This document shows, piece by piece, positions 37,291-45,208 of a DNA stretch of 64,000 nt. This stretch comes from Flavobacterium suaedae (lineage in GTDB: Bacteria > Bacteroidota > Bacteroidia > Flavobacteriales > Flavobacteriaceae): NCBI RefSeq assembly GCF_014642915.1, contig NZ_BMJE01000002.1:186001-250000 (forward strand), written 5' to 3'. Position 1 is the stretch's first letter. Each line of letters opens with the position of its first letter. Under the pieces are notes generated by a model. The model ran no database searches. It was given only the letters and a program-made list of their open reading frames with translations, and had not been told where the DNA came from. The position numbers and the translations under genes were made by a program.

Positions 37291-38805
37291 TTGGGTAATG
37301 TACGATTAAGTTATACAGGAACCCCGCAGGTAGTGGTGGATGCTAATTTTAGTAGCAGTACCGAAGGGTTTACAGCAAAAGGACTATCTGGTGCTACCTA
37401 TTCAGCACAAATACAATATGGCGAATTAGTAGTAACTGCAAAAGAAGAATATGGAGGCGTAAGAAGAAACCTTGCAACCAATGCCACTGTCGGCGACGTA
37501 TATGAAATAAGGCTGATAGTTGACCAGGGAACAACCGATGTAGTAAGGCTATTTATGAGTGAAGGAGGAGACCCCAATACACCGGAATGGCAAGAATATT
37601 TAATTCAAAATTTAGAGCCTGGTATTCAGGAAATTGATTTTACCTATGTAGTAACCGAAACAGGAAACTTGTCCTTAAATCTCGATAAAACTCCTGATAG
37701 CTCACTACTTAATGTAGAAACTAACTTTAAGATACTGGAAGCAGAAATTGAGAAGGTAAACTTCGAAATACTGGAAGAAAACAGTTACTATGCCTTTGGA
37801 ATGAAGCATGAGGGATATAATGTTGTAAATGCTACTGATCCTGCCCTGAAGTATAAGTACAATGGTAAAGAATTGCAGGATGAGATGGGGCTTGGTTGGT
37901 ATGACTATCAGGCACGTAATTATGACCCTGCACTAGGCAGATGGTTTAATGTTGACCCATTGGCAGAAACAAGTAGAAGGTATTCGCCATATACCTATGC
38001 GTTGGATAACCCTATTTACTTTATTGATCCTGATGGGATGGAGGCGGAATCTTCCAGTGTGGATATGGAAGTAGAGTATGATATGGGCTATGGCAGAAAA
38101 GCTACCGCCACAAGTAGTATTTCTAAAGTAGGTGGAACAGGCGTACTAAAAAATGATGATAAAGATGATATAATATTAAGAGCGAAAAACGCATCTACTG
38201 GAAATATGGAAGACATATACATTATTAAGTCTGATCTTATCGATGTTACTATAGAGAGCGAAGATATTGTTGTTACATCAGGTCATGACCCGATTTCAAA
38301 TAGACAAAACCCATTTACTCCCATTGTAGATTATAGTAAACAGGTTGATCAAATCGTTCAATGCTTAACGGCTCTATTTGGAACTCCAGATGCTTATATA
38401 GTAAATTTTGCTGGAGAGCTAGTTGGAGGAGGAGGAATGAGTGCTTCAACTACAGTGGCAATTATTAATAGAGGAAAAGATGCAGGTGGGATATTTTTAT
38501 ATACCCCTACTGCTCCTGTTGCGGGTGTTGGTTTAAGTGTCGGTATAGGTTTTGAAGTAGGGGTATTATATTCAACTGGCTCCTCTTCTAACTTTAGTAG
38601 AAATAGCGTTGAAGGACTATCTGTAAATATAGGTGGAGGATATGGTCCAGTTAATGCATCTGGTTCTATGGGTATAAAAAGTTTAATAAATTGGACTCTG
38701 ACAAGTTTTACTTTTACTTCTGGGACAGGAACTTCTTTAAGGTCAGGAGGTTCAGCTTCTATATCTGAAACTAAACTTCAAACTACATTAAGAAAACCTG
38801 ATTAA
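37291..38805 (+). CDS. Orphan RHS tip cassette 3, glycine-rich tip
   Basis: Homology to protein B starts near 37245 but is out of frame until about 37280 (a short indel). The open frame from TTG 37291 covers 504 residues. It has the RHS-core insert (NVRLSYTGTPQVVVDANFSS), the NGKELQDEMGLGWYDYQ and YDPALGRWFNVDP signatures, DPDGM near 250 and then a 250-residue tip. The tip begins DMGYGRKATATSS. It has a serine/threonine region, then a glycine-rich stretch (VAGVGLSVGIGFEVGVLYSTG, shown in part) that looks beta-rich and amphipathic. No HExxH is present. The toxin mode, if any, is unknown. It has no signal peptide and probably no efficient start. Confidence 0.65.
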   Translation: MGNVRLSYTGTPQVVVDANFSSSTEGFTAKGLSGATYSAQIQYGELVVTAKEEYGGVRRNLATNATVGDVYEIRLIVDQGTTDVVRLFMSEGGDPNTPEWQEYLIQNLEPGIQEIDFTYVVTETGNLSLNLDKTPDSSLLNVETNFKILEAEIEKVNFEILEENSYYAFGMKHEGYNVVNATDPALKYKYNGKELQDEMGLGWYDYQARNYDPALGRWFNVDPLAETSRRYSPYTYALDNPIYFIDPDGMEAESSSVDMEVEYDMGYGRKATATSSISKVGGTGVLKNDDKDDIILRAKNASTGNMEDIYIIKSDLIDVTIESEDIVVTSGHDPISNRQNPFTPIVDYSKQVDQIVQCLTALFGTPDAYIVNFAGELVGGGGMSASTTVAIINRGKDAGGIFLYTPTAPVAGVGLSVGIGFEVGVLYSTGSSSNFSRNSVEGLSVNIGGGYGPVNASGSMGIKSLINWTLTSFTFTSGTGTSLRSGGSASISETKLQTTLRKPD

Positions 38806-38817
38806 ATTAAAAATTAA

Positions 38818-39228
38818 ATGATTATGAAATTTAGATATTACCTACTCCTATTAATTTTACTCCAAGCATGTGTGAAAAAACAGTCAGACATAACTATTGA
38901 CTCCTCAAAAATAGATGAGATCTTAATAATAAATAAAGTTGATTGTAACCCTAATGGTGACTTTGTTAAAAGTAAAGTGGTTATAGATAATCCTAAAGAA
39001 ATAAAGAAAATAGTGAAAGTTCTTTTTGATTCTAAATCAATTTCAGAAAGTGTTAACATGAAAGTTAATAATGGCTTTTTTGAAATTGATTTTAATGAAG
39101 GAAATAAGAATCATTATTATACAATAAATTACACTATATATGATGGTGTAATAGTCAGAAATGATTATAATGGAGAAAGGTATAAAAATGATGAATTGGA
39201 AGTATTGGTTTATAAACTTTTTCGATAG
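38818..39228 (+). CDS. Predicted lipoprotein, candidate immunity protein 3
   Basis: A 136-residue protein with a lipoprotein signal (LILLQAC). It starts at ATG 38818 or at ATG 38824; the latter removes two residues and leaves the signal unchanged. The mature domain (DEILIINKVDCNPNGDFVKSK) is small, alpha/beta and unlike the other candidate immunity proteins, matching the different type of tip upstream. It lies 12-18 bp after cassette 3. Junction repeat J3 begins on the last base of its stop codon. Confidence 0.6.
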   Translation: MIMKFRYYLLLLILLQACVKKQSDITIDSSKIDEILIINKVDCNPNGDFVKSKVVIDNPKEIKKIVKVLFDSKSISESVNMKVNNGFFEIDFNEGNKNHYYTINYTIYDGVIVRNDYNGERYKNDELEVLVYKLFR

Positions 39229-39250
39229 GTAGTGGTTCAAATTAGTTGAT
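39228..39250 (+). repeat. Cassette junction repeat J3
   Basis: A full 23-nt copy, beginning GGTAGTGG and ending TTCAAATTAGTTGAT, identical to J5 and differing from J1 only near its 5' edge. It marks the boundary between immunity gene 3 and the copy B repeat. Confidence 0.85.
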
Positions 39251-39766
39251 AGTCAATAAATGTTATTTGGTTTGTTGATTTTCAGTGAACTAAAATGAAA
39301 ATAGGATTTAAGAAAGGTGTACAATTAGGTATACCTTTCTGCGATTATGAAACACGAAGGGTATAATGTTACAACCGCTACTGAACCTGCCTTGAAGTAT
39401 AAGTGCAATGGTAAATAATTGCAGGATGAACAGGAACTTGGCTGGTATGACTACCAAGCAAGGAACTATGAACCTACTATAGGGCGTTGGTTTAATGTTG
39501 ATCCATTGGCACAGACATCAAGAAGGTATTCGCAATATACCTATTGCCTTGATAACCCTGTTTACTTCATTGGCCCTGATGGGATGGAGGCGGAAGGCAG
39601 TGGTCTTGAAATTGACGATCTAGAGACAACTATTGATATAGGATATGGTAGGACAGCCAGTTCAAAAACCGCTACTTTTGGTTTGAGTGGTTTTGGTTCG
39701 AAAACTCAACTTAGTAAAAAAGGAGAAACAAAGTTAGACAGGCAATTAGATGCTGCTTTCCCTAAA
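39236..39766 (+). repeat. 531-bp direct repeat, copy B
   Basis: Nearly identical to 35604-36135, including the spacer, the TGC codon (Cys for Tyr) and the TAA codon in NGK*LQ. The copies part company after CCTAAA, at the start of the variable part of the tip. Confidence 0.85.
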
Positions 39767-40325
39767 ACTGATTCAAACCCCGAAGGAGCAGATGGGCGTA
39801 TTCAAGCAAGTCAGGAAAATTTAGATACAGTTTGTTGAAAATGTTCCAATTTTACATGATTTAAATGTATTACTTAATGTTGAACTTGTATTCAATTTAC
39901 CGAATGCTCCAGGTGAAATGTTTACTGAAGCCATAACAGACTCTAGAAAGCGCGATAGTAAGACCGATAAGCTCTTAGAATATGAGTATAAGTCAGGGGC
40001 TAAACCGTACATGCATTATTACCGCTCAGCTTTTAGCTCATATAGAAATTTAGCTCATACGATATTACACGAGTTTGGTCACGTAACAAGTTATACGAAA
40101 GGCTATTTTTATTCAAACTATCAAAGCTTTGGAAAAAGCTATGCCATAAATGTTGATGAAGTTTATGCTTTTCAATTTGCAGAAATTCATGGAGGAAGAT
40201 CTCCTAACCATCCGTATAATATTAATCATTATACTAAAAATTATGATGAAGTAAGTAAATATATGAATATGGATTCTAGTATAAAAAGAAGGCTTAATGA
40301 AAACTTTGATAAGACACACAAATGA
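39347..40325 (+). pseudogene. Orphan RHS tip cassette 4, HExxH metallopeptidase type, frameshifted
   Basis: From ATG 39347 it has the same nonsense codon as cassette 2 (39416-39418). The open frame to 39838 includes the RHS core end (boundary changed to GPDGM) and the GYGRTASS linker. A frameshift near 39800-39830 moves the coding sequence to the frame of VENVPILHDLNVLL ... to 40325. That part carries LAHTILHEFGHVTSY, with HExxH encoded at 40068-40082, and VDEVYAFQFAEIHGG. The catalytic region is intact but disconnected. The stop overlaps the ATG of the next lipoprotein gene by 4 bp, a coupling expected of a toxin-immunity pair. Confidence 0.7.
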
Positions 40326-40936
40326 AAAATTATAAATACTATTTTTTAGTTTTAGTTATGATTGCTTGTAGTTGTAATGGTAACCGACCGAAAGAAGAAG
40401 AATTGTTACAGAAAGGAACTGTAGTGATTCCTAAGAAGCAGAAATCTAATATATATAAATCAGACCCTCTAAATGCTTCAGAAAGCAAATCTACTTATAA
40501 GGTTTCTTATGAATTATTTGAAAAGCAGGGCAGTATAGAGAGTGTAAATGAATATATTTTGAATGTAAAGCAATTACAGTTTTCTGAAGCTCAAGTTTTT
40601 ATTTATGAATATGAGTTTGCAAAAAGTGATACTTTAGAAATATATCAGGACTCGATTATATTTAATAGTACTGTAATCGATAAAATATCTTCTAAGAGTT
40701 TTAAATTAAATGATAGAACTGTTTTGGTAAATAAATACTTCTACTCTTCGGTTGGTGAAAATACGCTTGTTTCATCTAACTTATATATAGTCCCTTCAGA
40801 AGGTTTAGTTTTACAGAAAACTATTTCACAAAAGTCGGGGAGTGTTGAATATAATATTGGCTTAGAATTATTACAAAGGCAAATACAGAATGACTCAGTG
40901 TTTTTTAAATTCAAAAAGCCAAGTTTTGATAATTAG
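40322..40936 (+). CDS. Predicted lipoprotein, candidate immunity protein 4
   Basis: A 204-residue protein with a lipoprotein signal (MIACSC). It shares scattered blocks with candidate immunity protein 2 (QDSIIFN, VLVNKYF, SSNLYIV, SVEYN, NDSVFF), while the tips upstream of both are HEFGH metallopeptidases. The matched similarity of tip and neighbour is good evidence for co-evolving pairs. It overlaps cassette 4 by ATGA. Its stop lies in a weak AATTAGTTG remnant of the junction repeat. Confidence 0.65.
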   Translation: MKNYKYYFLVLVMIACSCNGNRPKEEELLQKGTVVIPKKQKSNIYKSDPLNASESKSTYKVSYELFEKQGSIESVNEYILNVKQLQFSEAQVFIYEYEFAKSDTLEIYQDSIIFNSTVIDKISSKSFKLNDRTVLVNKYFYSSVGENTLVSSNLYIVPSEGLVLQKTISQKSGSVEYNIGLELLQRQIQNDSVFFKFKKPSFDN

Positions 40937-40949
40937 TTGTGATGGTAGG

Positions 40950-41896
40950 GTAGACGCTAATTTTAGTAGCAGTACCGCAGGATTTACAGCAAAAAAGTAT
41001 ATGGCACCTATTCAGCACAAATACAATATGGCGAATTAACAGTAACCGCAAAAGAAGAATACGGAGGCGTAAGAAGAAACCTTGCAACCAACGCCACTGT
41101 CGGCGACGTATATGAAATAAGGCTGATAGTAGATAGAGGTACGACTGATGTAGTAAGGCTATTTATGAGTGAAGGAGGAGACCCCAATACACCGGAATGG
41201 CAAGAGTATTTAATTCAAAATTTAGAGCTTGGTATTCAGGAAATTGATTTTATCTACGTAGTAACCGAAACAGAAAACTTGTCCTTAAATCTCGATAAAA
41301 CTCCTGATAGCTCACTACTTAATGTAGAAACTAACTTTAAGATACTGGAAGCAGAAATTGAGAAGGTAAACTTCGAAATACTGGAAGAAAATAACTACTA
41401 TGCCTTTGGAATGAAGCATGATGGATACAATATTGTAAATGCTACTAATCCTGCCCTGAAGTATAAGTACAACGGTAAGGAGTTAGAAAAGGAGCTAGGT
41501 AAAGATACTTATGCTTATGGGTGGAGGGATTACGACCCTGCACTAGGTAGATTCATGAAAGTTGATAGGTTTGCTGAAAAATATTATGATAACACTCCTT
41601 ATGGTTATGCTAAAAATAATCCTATCTATTTTATAGATGTACAAGGTGATAGTGTAAAAGGAGTCTCAAAAAAATCAACGAGGAGGATTAGAAGAGAGAT
41701 CAGAAAAACTTTTAAGAATAATAAAAAGTTAGCAGCATTATTTAAGACTGAAGGGAAAAAATTTAAAGGAATTTCACAGGATGACTTTGATGATGCAACA
41801 CAGAATTCAAGTACTGATGAAAAAGCTCTTGCACAAGGTTATTTTGATGCAGTGAATTCAAAAGAAATACATACAGTTGGTAGTGGTTCAAATTAG
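40950..41896 (+). pseudogene. Orphan RHS tip cassette 5, decayed, no immunity gene
   Basis: Homology to protein B begins at about VDANFSSST. A frameshift near 40995-41005 follows, and the frame is then open to 41896 (an ATG-bounded part starts at 41165). The core end differs from the others: GKELEKELGKDTYAYGWRDYDPALGRFMKVDRFAEKYYDNTPYGYAKNNPIYFIDVQGDS (given here by its ends: KELEKELG and IYFIDVQGDS), so DPDGM is replaced by DVQGD. The 80-residue tip is Lys/Arg-rich with SKKSTRRIRREIRKTF. The last residues, VGSGSN, come from junction repeat J5. Hence the tip is truncated and its immunity gene is gone. Confidence 0.65.
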
Positions 41897-41901
41897 TTGA
41901 T
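41879..41901 (+). repeat. Cassette junction repeat J5
   Basis: A 23-nt copy identical to J3. It supplies the last codons and the TAG stop of cassette 5 and opens the final spacer. Confidence 0.85.
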
Positions 41902-41965
41902 GATTAATAAATGTTGTTTGGTTTATTGAAAATCAATAAACTAAAAAATGAATAGGATTTGAAAG

Positions 41966-41992
41966 AGGTGTACATAATTGTACACCTTTTTC
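41966..41992 (+). terminator. Intrinsic terminator closing the RHS array
   Basis: A perfect 9-bp stem, AGGTGTACA with TGTACACCT, and a 4-nt loop are followed by TTTTTC. Degenerate versions of this hairpin, without a T run, occupy the equivalent place in the spacers at about 35682-35706 and 39314-39338. A second hairpin, GTTTATTGA/TCAATAAAC, lies just upstream. Confidence 0.8.
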
Positions 41993-42033
41993 TTTTCAAT
42001 ACAACTAAAAGGTTAAAAACGCGTTTTTCTCAT

Positions 42034-42898
42034 CTTTATGGGTTCAATTAGTTGATAGAAAAATTATGAAATGTACAAGCTGTAAAATTTTTAGCTGTGA
42101 AAAATGGAAGACAAACCAACGGAAAACAACGTTACTATTGTAAAAGTTGTAAAAAGAGCTTTCAAAGTACATACTGCTATAAAGCATATAAACTTGAAAC
42201 AAACACATTAATAAAGAGCCTGTTAAAAGAAGGTTGCGGTATAAGGAGCATCTCACGAATATTAGAAATATCGAAGAAAACAGTGCTTTCGAGAATGCTG
42301 ACAATAAGTAACCAAATAAAACCTATAAATTTTACTAAACTTGGCTGTAAATTTGAGATAGATGAGCTTTGGAGTTTTATAGGCAGTAAAGCCAATGTAA
42401 CATGGATAACCTATGCCATAGAAAGAGCTACTAAAAATGTTGTTGCTTTTTTTGTTGGTAACAAGTCAAAAGAAAATATTAAGACCTTAATTGACAAAGT
42501 TTTATTACTAAATCCAACAGCTATTTTTACCGATAAGTTAAATATCTATCCAAGTCTGATTCCAAAACCAATTCATAAACGATTTCAATATTGTACGAAT
42601 ACTATTGAAAGAAAGAATCTCACTTTGAGAACACACATAAAAAGACTAAGCAGAAAAACAATATGCTTTTCAAGGAGTAAGATTTATCTCGAAGCACACT
42701 TGAAAATTTATTTTTGGGGATGATTGTATAATTAAGGTACAAAATTAAGCTTTTCTATTTTATTGCAAATGTAAATTTTGAGAGGTACACAAGTAAAATA
42801 ATTATATTACAATCTAATAATAGTACAATAGTACACGAAACAGTACATAATTTTCTATATATCAATTATATAAAAAGAACTAATTTTTGGGGAACACC
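42034..42898 (+). mobile_element. IS1-family insertion sequence, decayed (ends tentative)
   Basis: The left end is the eroded junction-type repeat at 42034-42056, 9 bp before the transposase ATG. The right end may be 42878-42898, whose reverse complement starts GGTGTTCCCC and contains AAAATTAGTT, a partial inverted match. That gives about 865 bp, a plausible IS1-family size, ending against the tRNA-Met fragment. The inverted repeats are imperfect, so the limits are tentative. Confidence 0.45.
42066..42722 (+). pseudogene. IS1-family transposase, frameshifted near the N terminus
   Basis: ATG 42066 gives MKCTSCKIF, a C-x-x-C finger start. A single extra base in or beside the T run at 42088-42094 then shifts to the frame of VKNGRQTNGKQRYYCKSC, the second CxxC. 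The rest is the IS1-type DDE domain: EIDELWSFIGSK (D), FTDKLNIYPS (D) and IERKNLTLRTHIKRLSRKT (E) with CFSRS. From GTG 42097 a 208-residue product is possible without the first zinc-finger half. An A4T5 slip could also restore the full frame, as frameshifting is known in this family. Confidence 0.75.
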
Positions 42899-42901
42899 AG
42901 A

Positions 42902-42945
42902 CTCATAACCCGAAGGTCACTGGTTCGAGTCCAGTTCCCGCTACT
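42902..42945 (+). other. 3' fragment of a CAU-anticodon tRNA (tRNA-Met-like)
   Basis: CTCATAACCCGAAGG followed by a T arm GGTTCGAGTCC and the acceptor end CCCGCTACT is the 3' half of a CAU tRNA from the anticodon loop on. The preceding bases do not pair with CCCGA, so there is no 5' half or D arm. This is what an integrative element leaves or carries as an attachment site. Confidence 0.7.
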
Positions 42946-43384
42946 AGGAAAATCAAGGATTCTGAGAAATCAGGAGCTTTTTTTTATTTCTCTGGTTAAA
43001 CAATGGTTAAACAAAAAGTGGTTTTTAATGCAGTTATTTGGTGTTTTTTGATTCTTACTCTAAATTTTAAAATAACAAGAATTATTCAAGCTAAAGCCAT
43101 CAACCAATTTACAAATCTTTCTTTTCAAGAAAATTTTTTATAAGAAAAGGAACACATGCCTCTATACCCATCATCAAAAAAAGGGCTAACGGTACGACTT
43201 ATCAAACTCCGTAAAGATAAACTCAAAACGTTTATCTTTGCTTCCTTTTCTACCTAATAAGCAATCACCATTAAGTTGGCTTCGAAATTTTTCACATATA
43301 GTATTTATAGCTTTTTAAAAACTTTTTATTTTTTTCAGAGGGAAACCACTAAAATTGTAAATTGTATTACTTGATAAATAAAAT
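42946..43384. other. Intergenic debris between the tRNA fragment and hsdM
   Basis: No complete gene was found. The minus strand at about 43186-43315 encodes a short fragment reading CEKFRSQLNGDCLLGRKGS, which looks like the tail of a protein cut at its 5' side; I cannot name it. GGTTAAACAA occurs twice near 43000. Confidence 0.4.
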
Positions 43385-44003
43385 ATGCAAAATCAAAATA
43401 TAAAAAATAAAGTACAGGCATTATGGGATAGACTATGGTCTGGAGGATTAGCTAATCCTATTACTGCTATTGAAAATATCTCTTACCTACTTTTCATGAA
43501 ACGATTAGAAATATTTAAAAAAGGGTTGGAGGATGAATACAAATGGAGTTTTTACCACAAACTTGATGGAAATGATTTAGTGGCAAAACTAAATGCAGTT
43601 TTTGAATATATACAAAAGCAACTAGCTAATGAAGATGAGCCATTTGCTAAAGCAATGAAAAAAAGCTACCTTTCAGTTGGCAGATAAACCTTCTTTAGCA
43701 AAAGATGCTATTAAATACATTGATGAAATATATGAAGATATTGATAAAGAAATAGAAGAAAAGAATCAACACTTTCAAGATATACAAGGAGATTTGTATG
43801 AGTACTTATTAAAGCATACAAGCGAGGCAGGAAAAAACGGACAGTTTAGAACTCCAAGGCACATCATCCATTTAATGGCTGTTATTTTAGACCCAGATGT
43901 TGATGGTAAGATATGTGATTTGGCAAGTGGTCCTGCAGGATTTTTGGTCGGAGCATACCAACATATTACAGCAGAAATAATACTTCCCTTTTGTACGGAT
44001 TAG
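43385..44003 (+). pseudogene. hsdM: Type I restriction-modification M subunit, frameshifted and truncated
   Basis: HsdM methylates adenine within a type I restriction complex. Residues from MQNQNIKNKVQALWDRLWSGG to MKK match the HsdM N-terminal domain. A one-base change in the A run near 43654-43660 then shifts the frame to ATFQLADKPSLAKDAIKYIDEIYEDI. The sequence reaches GQFRTPRHIIHLM and the SAM-binding motif I, altered to ICDLASGPAGFLV. Just after AYQHITAE the homology stops, before the catalytic NPPF-type motif. No hsdS or hsdR is present. It is a relic. Confidence 0.8.
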
Positions 44004-44848
44004 AACTTAAATGCACCTCAAAAAATGGTTTAGCAACTATTCTTGATAAAGAAATTCTAGCAAATTCAGGTTCTATAAATGGAGTTATCGGATTTCAAAT
44101 TAAGAACAAAAAGCATAATCGAAATAATCTTAAAACGTATATTAAATTAGAAATAGAGCACGATAGCTTGGTAAATTTAATTGAAGAGGAAGAAATTAAA
44201 ATATCATCCCACGTATCAAAAATGGTTGTAAATGGAGTTATTACTAAAGAAAAAGAGAACGAGTTTCTTAAATTTTTAATTGTAAAAAAAGGAGATAACC
44301 CAATATTAGATAAAATTAAAGAGATTATTACGAAACTTGATCGCCTTAATAATCCTAAAAAACCAGATGTGGATAATACAAAAAGACTAGAAGAAATTAA
44401 TACTCAAATAGATGTCTTAAAAAACTCACTTATTATTGTAGACGACGTTTTAAACAAATATGCTACTTTTAATATCACTACTCTTAAAGATTCTGACTCA
44501 GATTTGATTTATCTACGCAAAAGCAAAAGTGATATTGTGTTTGAAATGAATGAATTAAATGAAAACCATAACATTTATAAAACTACACCTATTGATATTA
44601 AATTAGAAAAATATCTTGACCATACCACATGGAAAGATGCCAAAAAAGCTTTAGAAAAAATTATAGCTTATCGTAATAGCGAGAAGATTCAACTGAATAA
44701 TCGATCTGTGAAATTAAGTATAGATAAAGATATTAAACAGTTGAGAATCTTATATAGCGCCTTGTTATGTACTCTTGAAAAATTTAAAGAAACAAAAGAA
44801 CAATTAGATGAATTAATATCCAAGCAAATAGATTATGACAAGTATTAA
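43991..44848 (+). CDS. Unidentified coiled-coil fragment
   Basis: A 285-residue open frame, rich in Lys, Glu, Ile and Asn. Strong heptad-like stretches at about 85-150 and 210-275 suggest coiled coils. It begins at TTG inside the truncated hsdM and has no ribosome-binding context, so it is probably the C-terminal part of a longer protein joined here by deletion. No signal peptide or catalytic motif is visible. I do not recognise the family. Confidence 0.35.
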   Translation: MYGLELKCTSKNGLATILDKEILANSGSINGVIGFQIKNKKHNRNNLKTYIKLEIEHDSLVNLIEEEEIKISSHVSKMVVNGVITKEKENEFLKFLIVKKGDNPILDKIKEIITKLDRLNNPKKPDVDNTKRLEEINTQIDVLKNSLIIVDDVLNKYATFNITTLKDSDSDLIYLRKSKSDIVFEMNELNENHNIYKTTPIDIKLEKYLDHTTWKDAKKALEKIIAYRNSEKIQLNNRSVKLSIDKDIKQLRILYSALLCTLEKFKETKEQLDELISKQIDYDKY

Positions 44849-45208
44849 ATTTATGGTAAAGCTGGATTTATAGGGAAATCTTTTTTATATGATTTGGACA
44901 ATGGAGCGTCAATTATAGACACCAGAACAGATATAGACACCAGAACAGAAGAAAGAGACTTTCAGGGAACGAGATTTGAAATTGGATGGACATATCAACT
45001 AAAGTCCTATAATTTCTTTGGAATAAATATATCAAAAGATTATACAGATAATTCTAGCTTATTAACGTCAACTACCTTCAAATTCAAGACAGTAGACGAC
45101 ACGGTAACGCCTAATTTAGAAACTTCCGACGAAATAACTGTTTTGGCAGATCCCCATGACCGTTATAATAAATACCAAATAAGTACTAAACTACAGAACT
45201 ACTCATAG
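44849..45208 (+). pseudogene. Fragment of a beta-rich, possibly outer-membrane, protein
   Basis: In the same frame as the preceding fragment, after its stop, the sequence reads YGKAGFIGKSFLYDLDNGASIIDTRTD and continues to 45208. It contains alternating aromatic/polar strands (GTRFEIGWTYQLKSYNFFGINIS). GACACCAGAACAGA is repeated in tandem at about 44918 and 44936. No start codon fits a signal peptide. It may be a barrel piece or debris. Confidence 0.3.

Noticed and set aside
42066..42100. The transposase frameshift as the normal IS1 InsA/InsB frameshift site
   Set aside because: It lies near the N terminus within the zinc-finger region, not between the InsA and InsB domains, so decay is more likely, though slippage on the A4T5 run cannot be excluded.
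43099..43110. ATCAACCAATTT as a right-hand inverted copy of the junction repeat, closing the IS1-type element
   Set aside because: It matches 11 of the 12 innermost bases but then diverges, and it would place the tRNA-Met fragment inside the element. The 42878-42898 candidate gives a more usual length.
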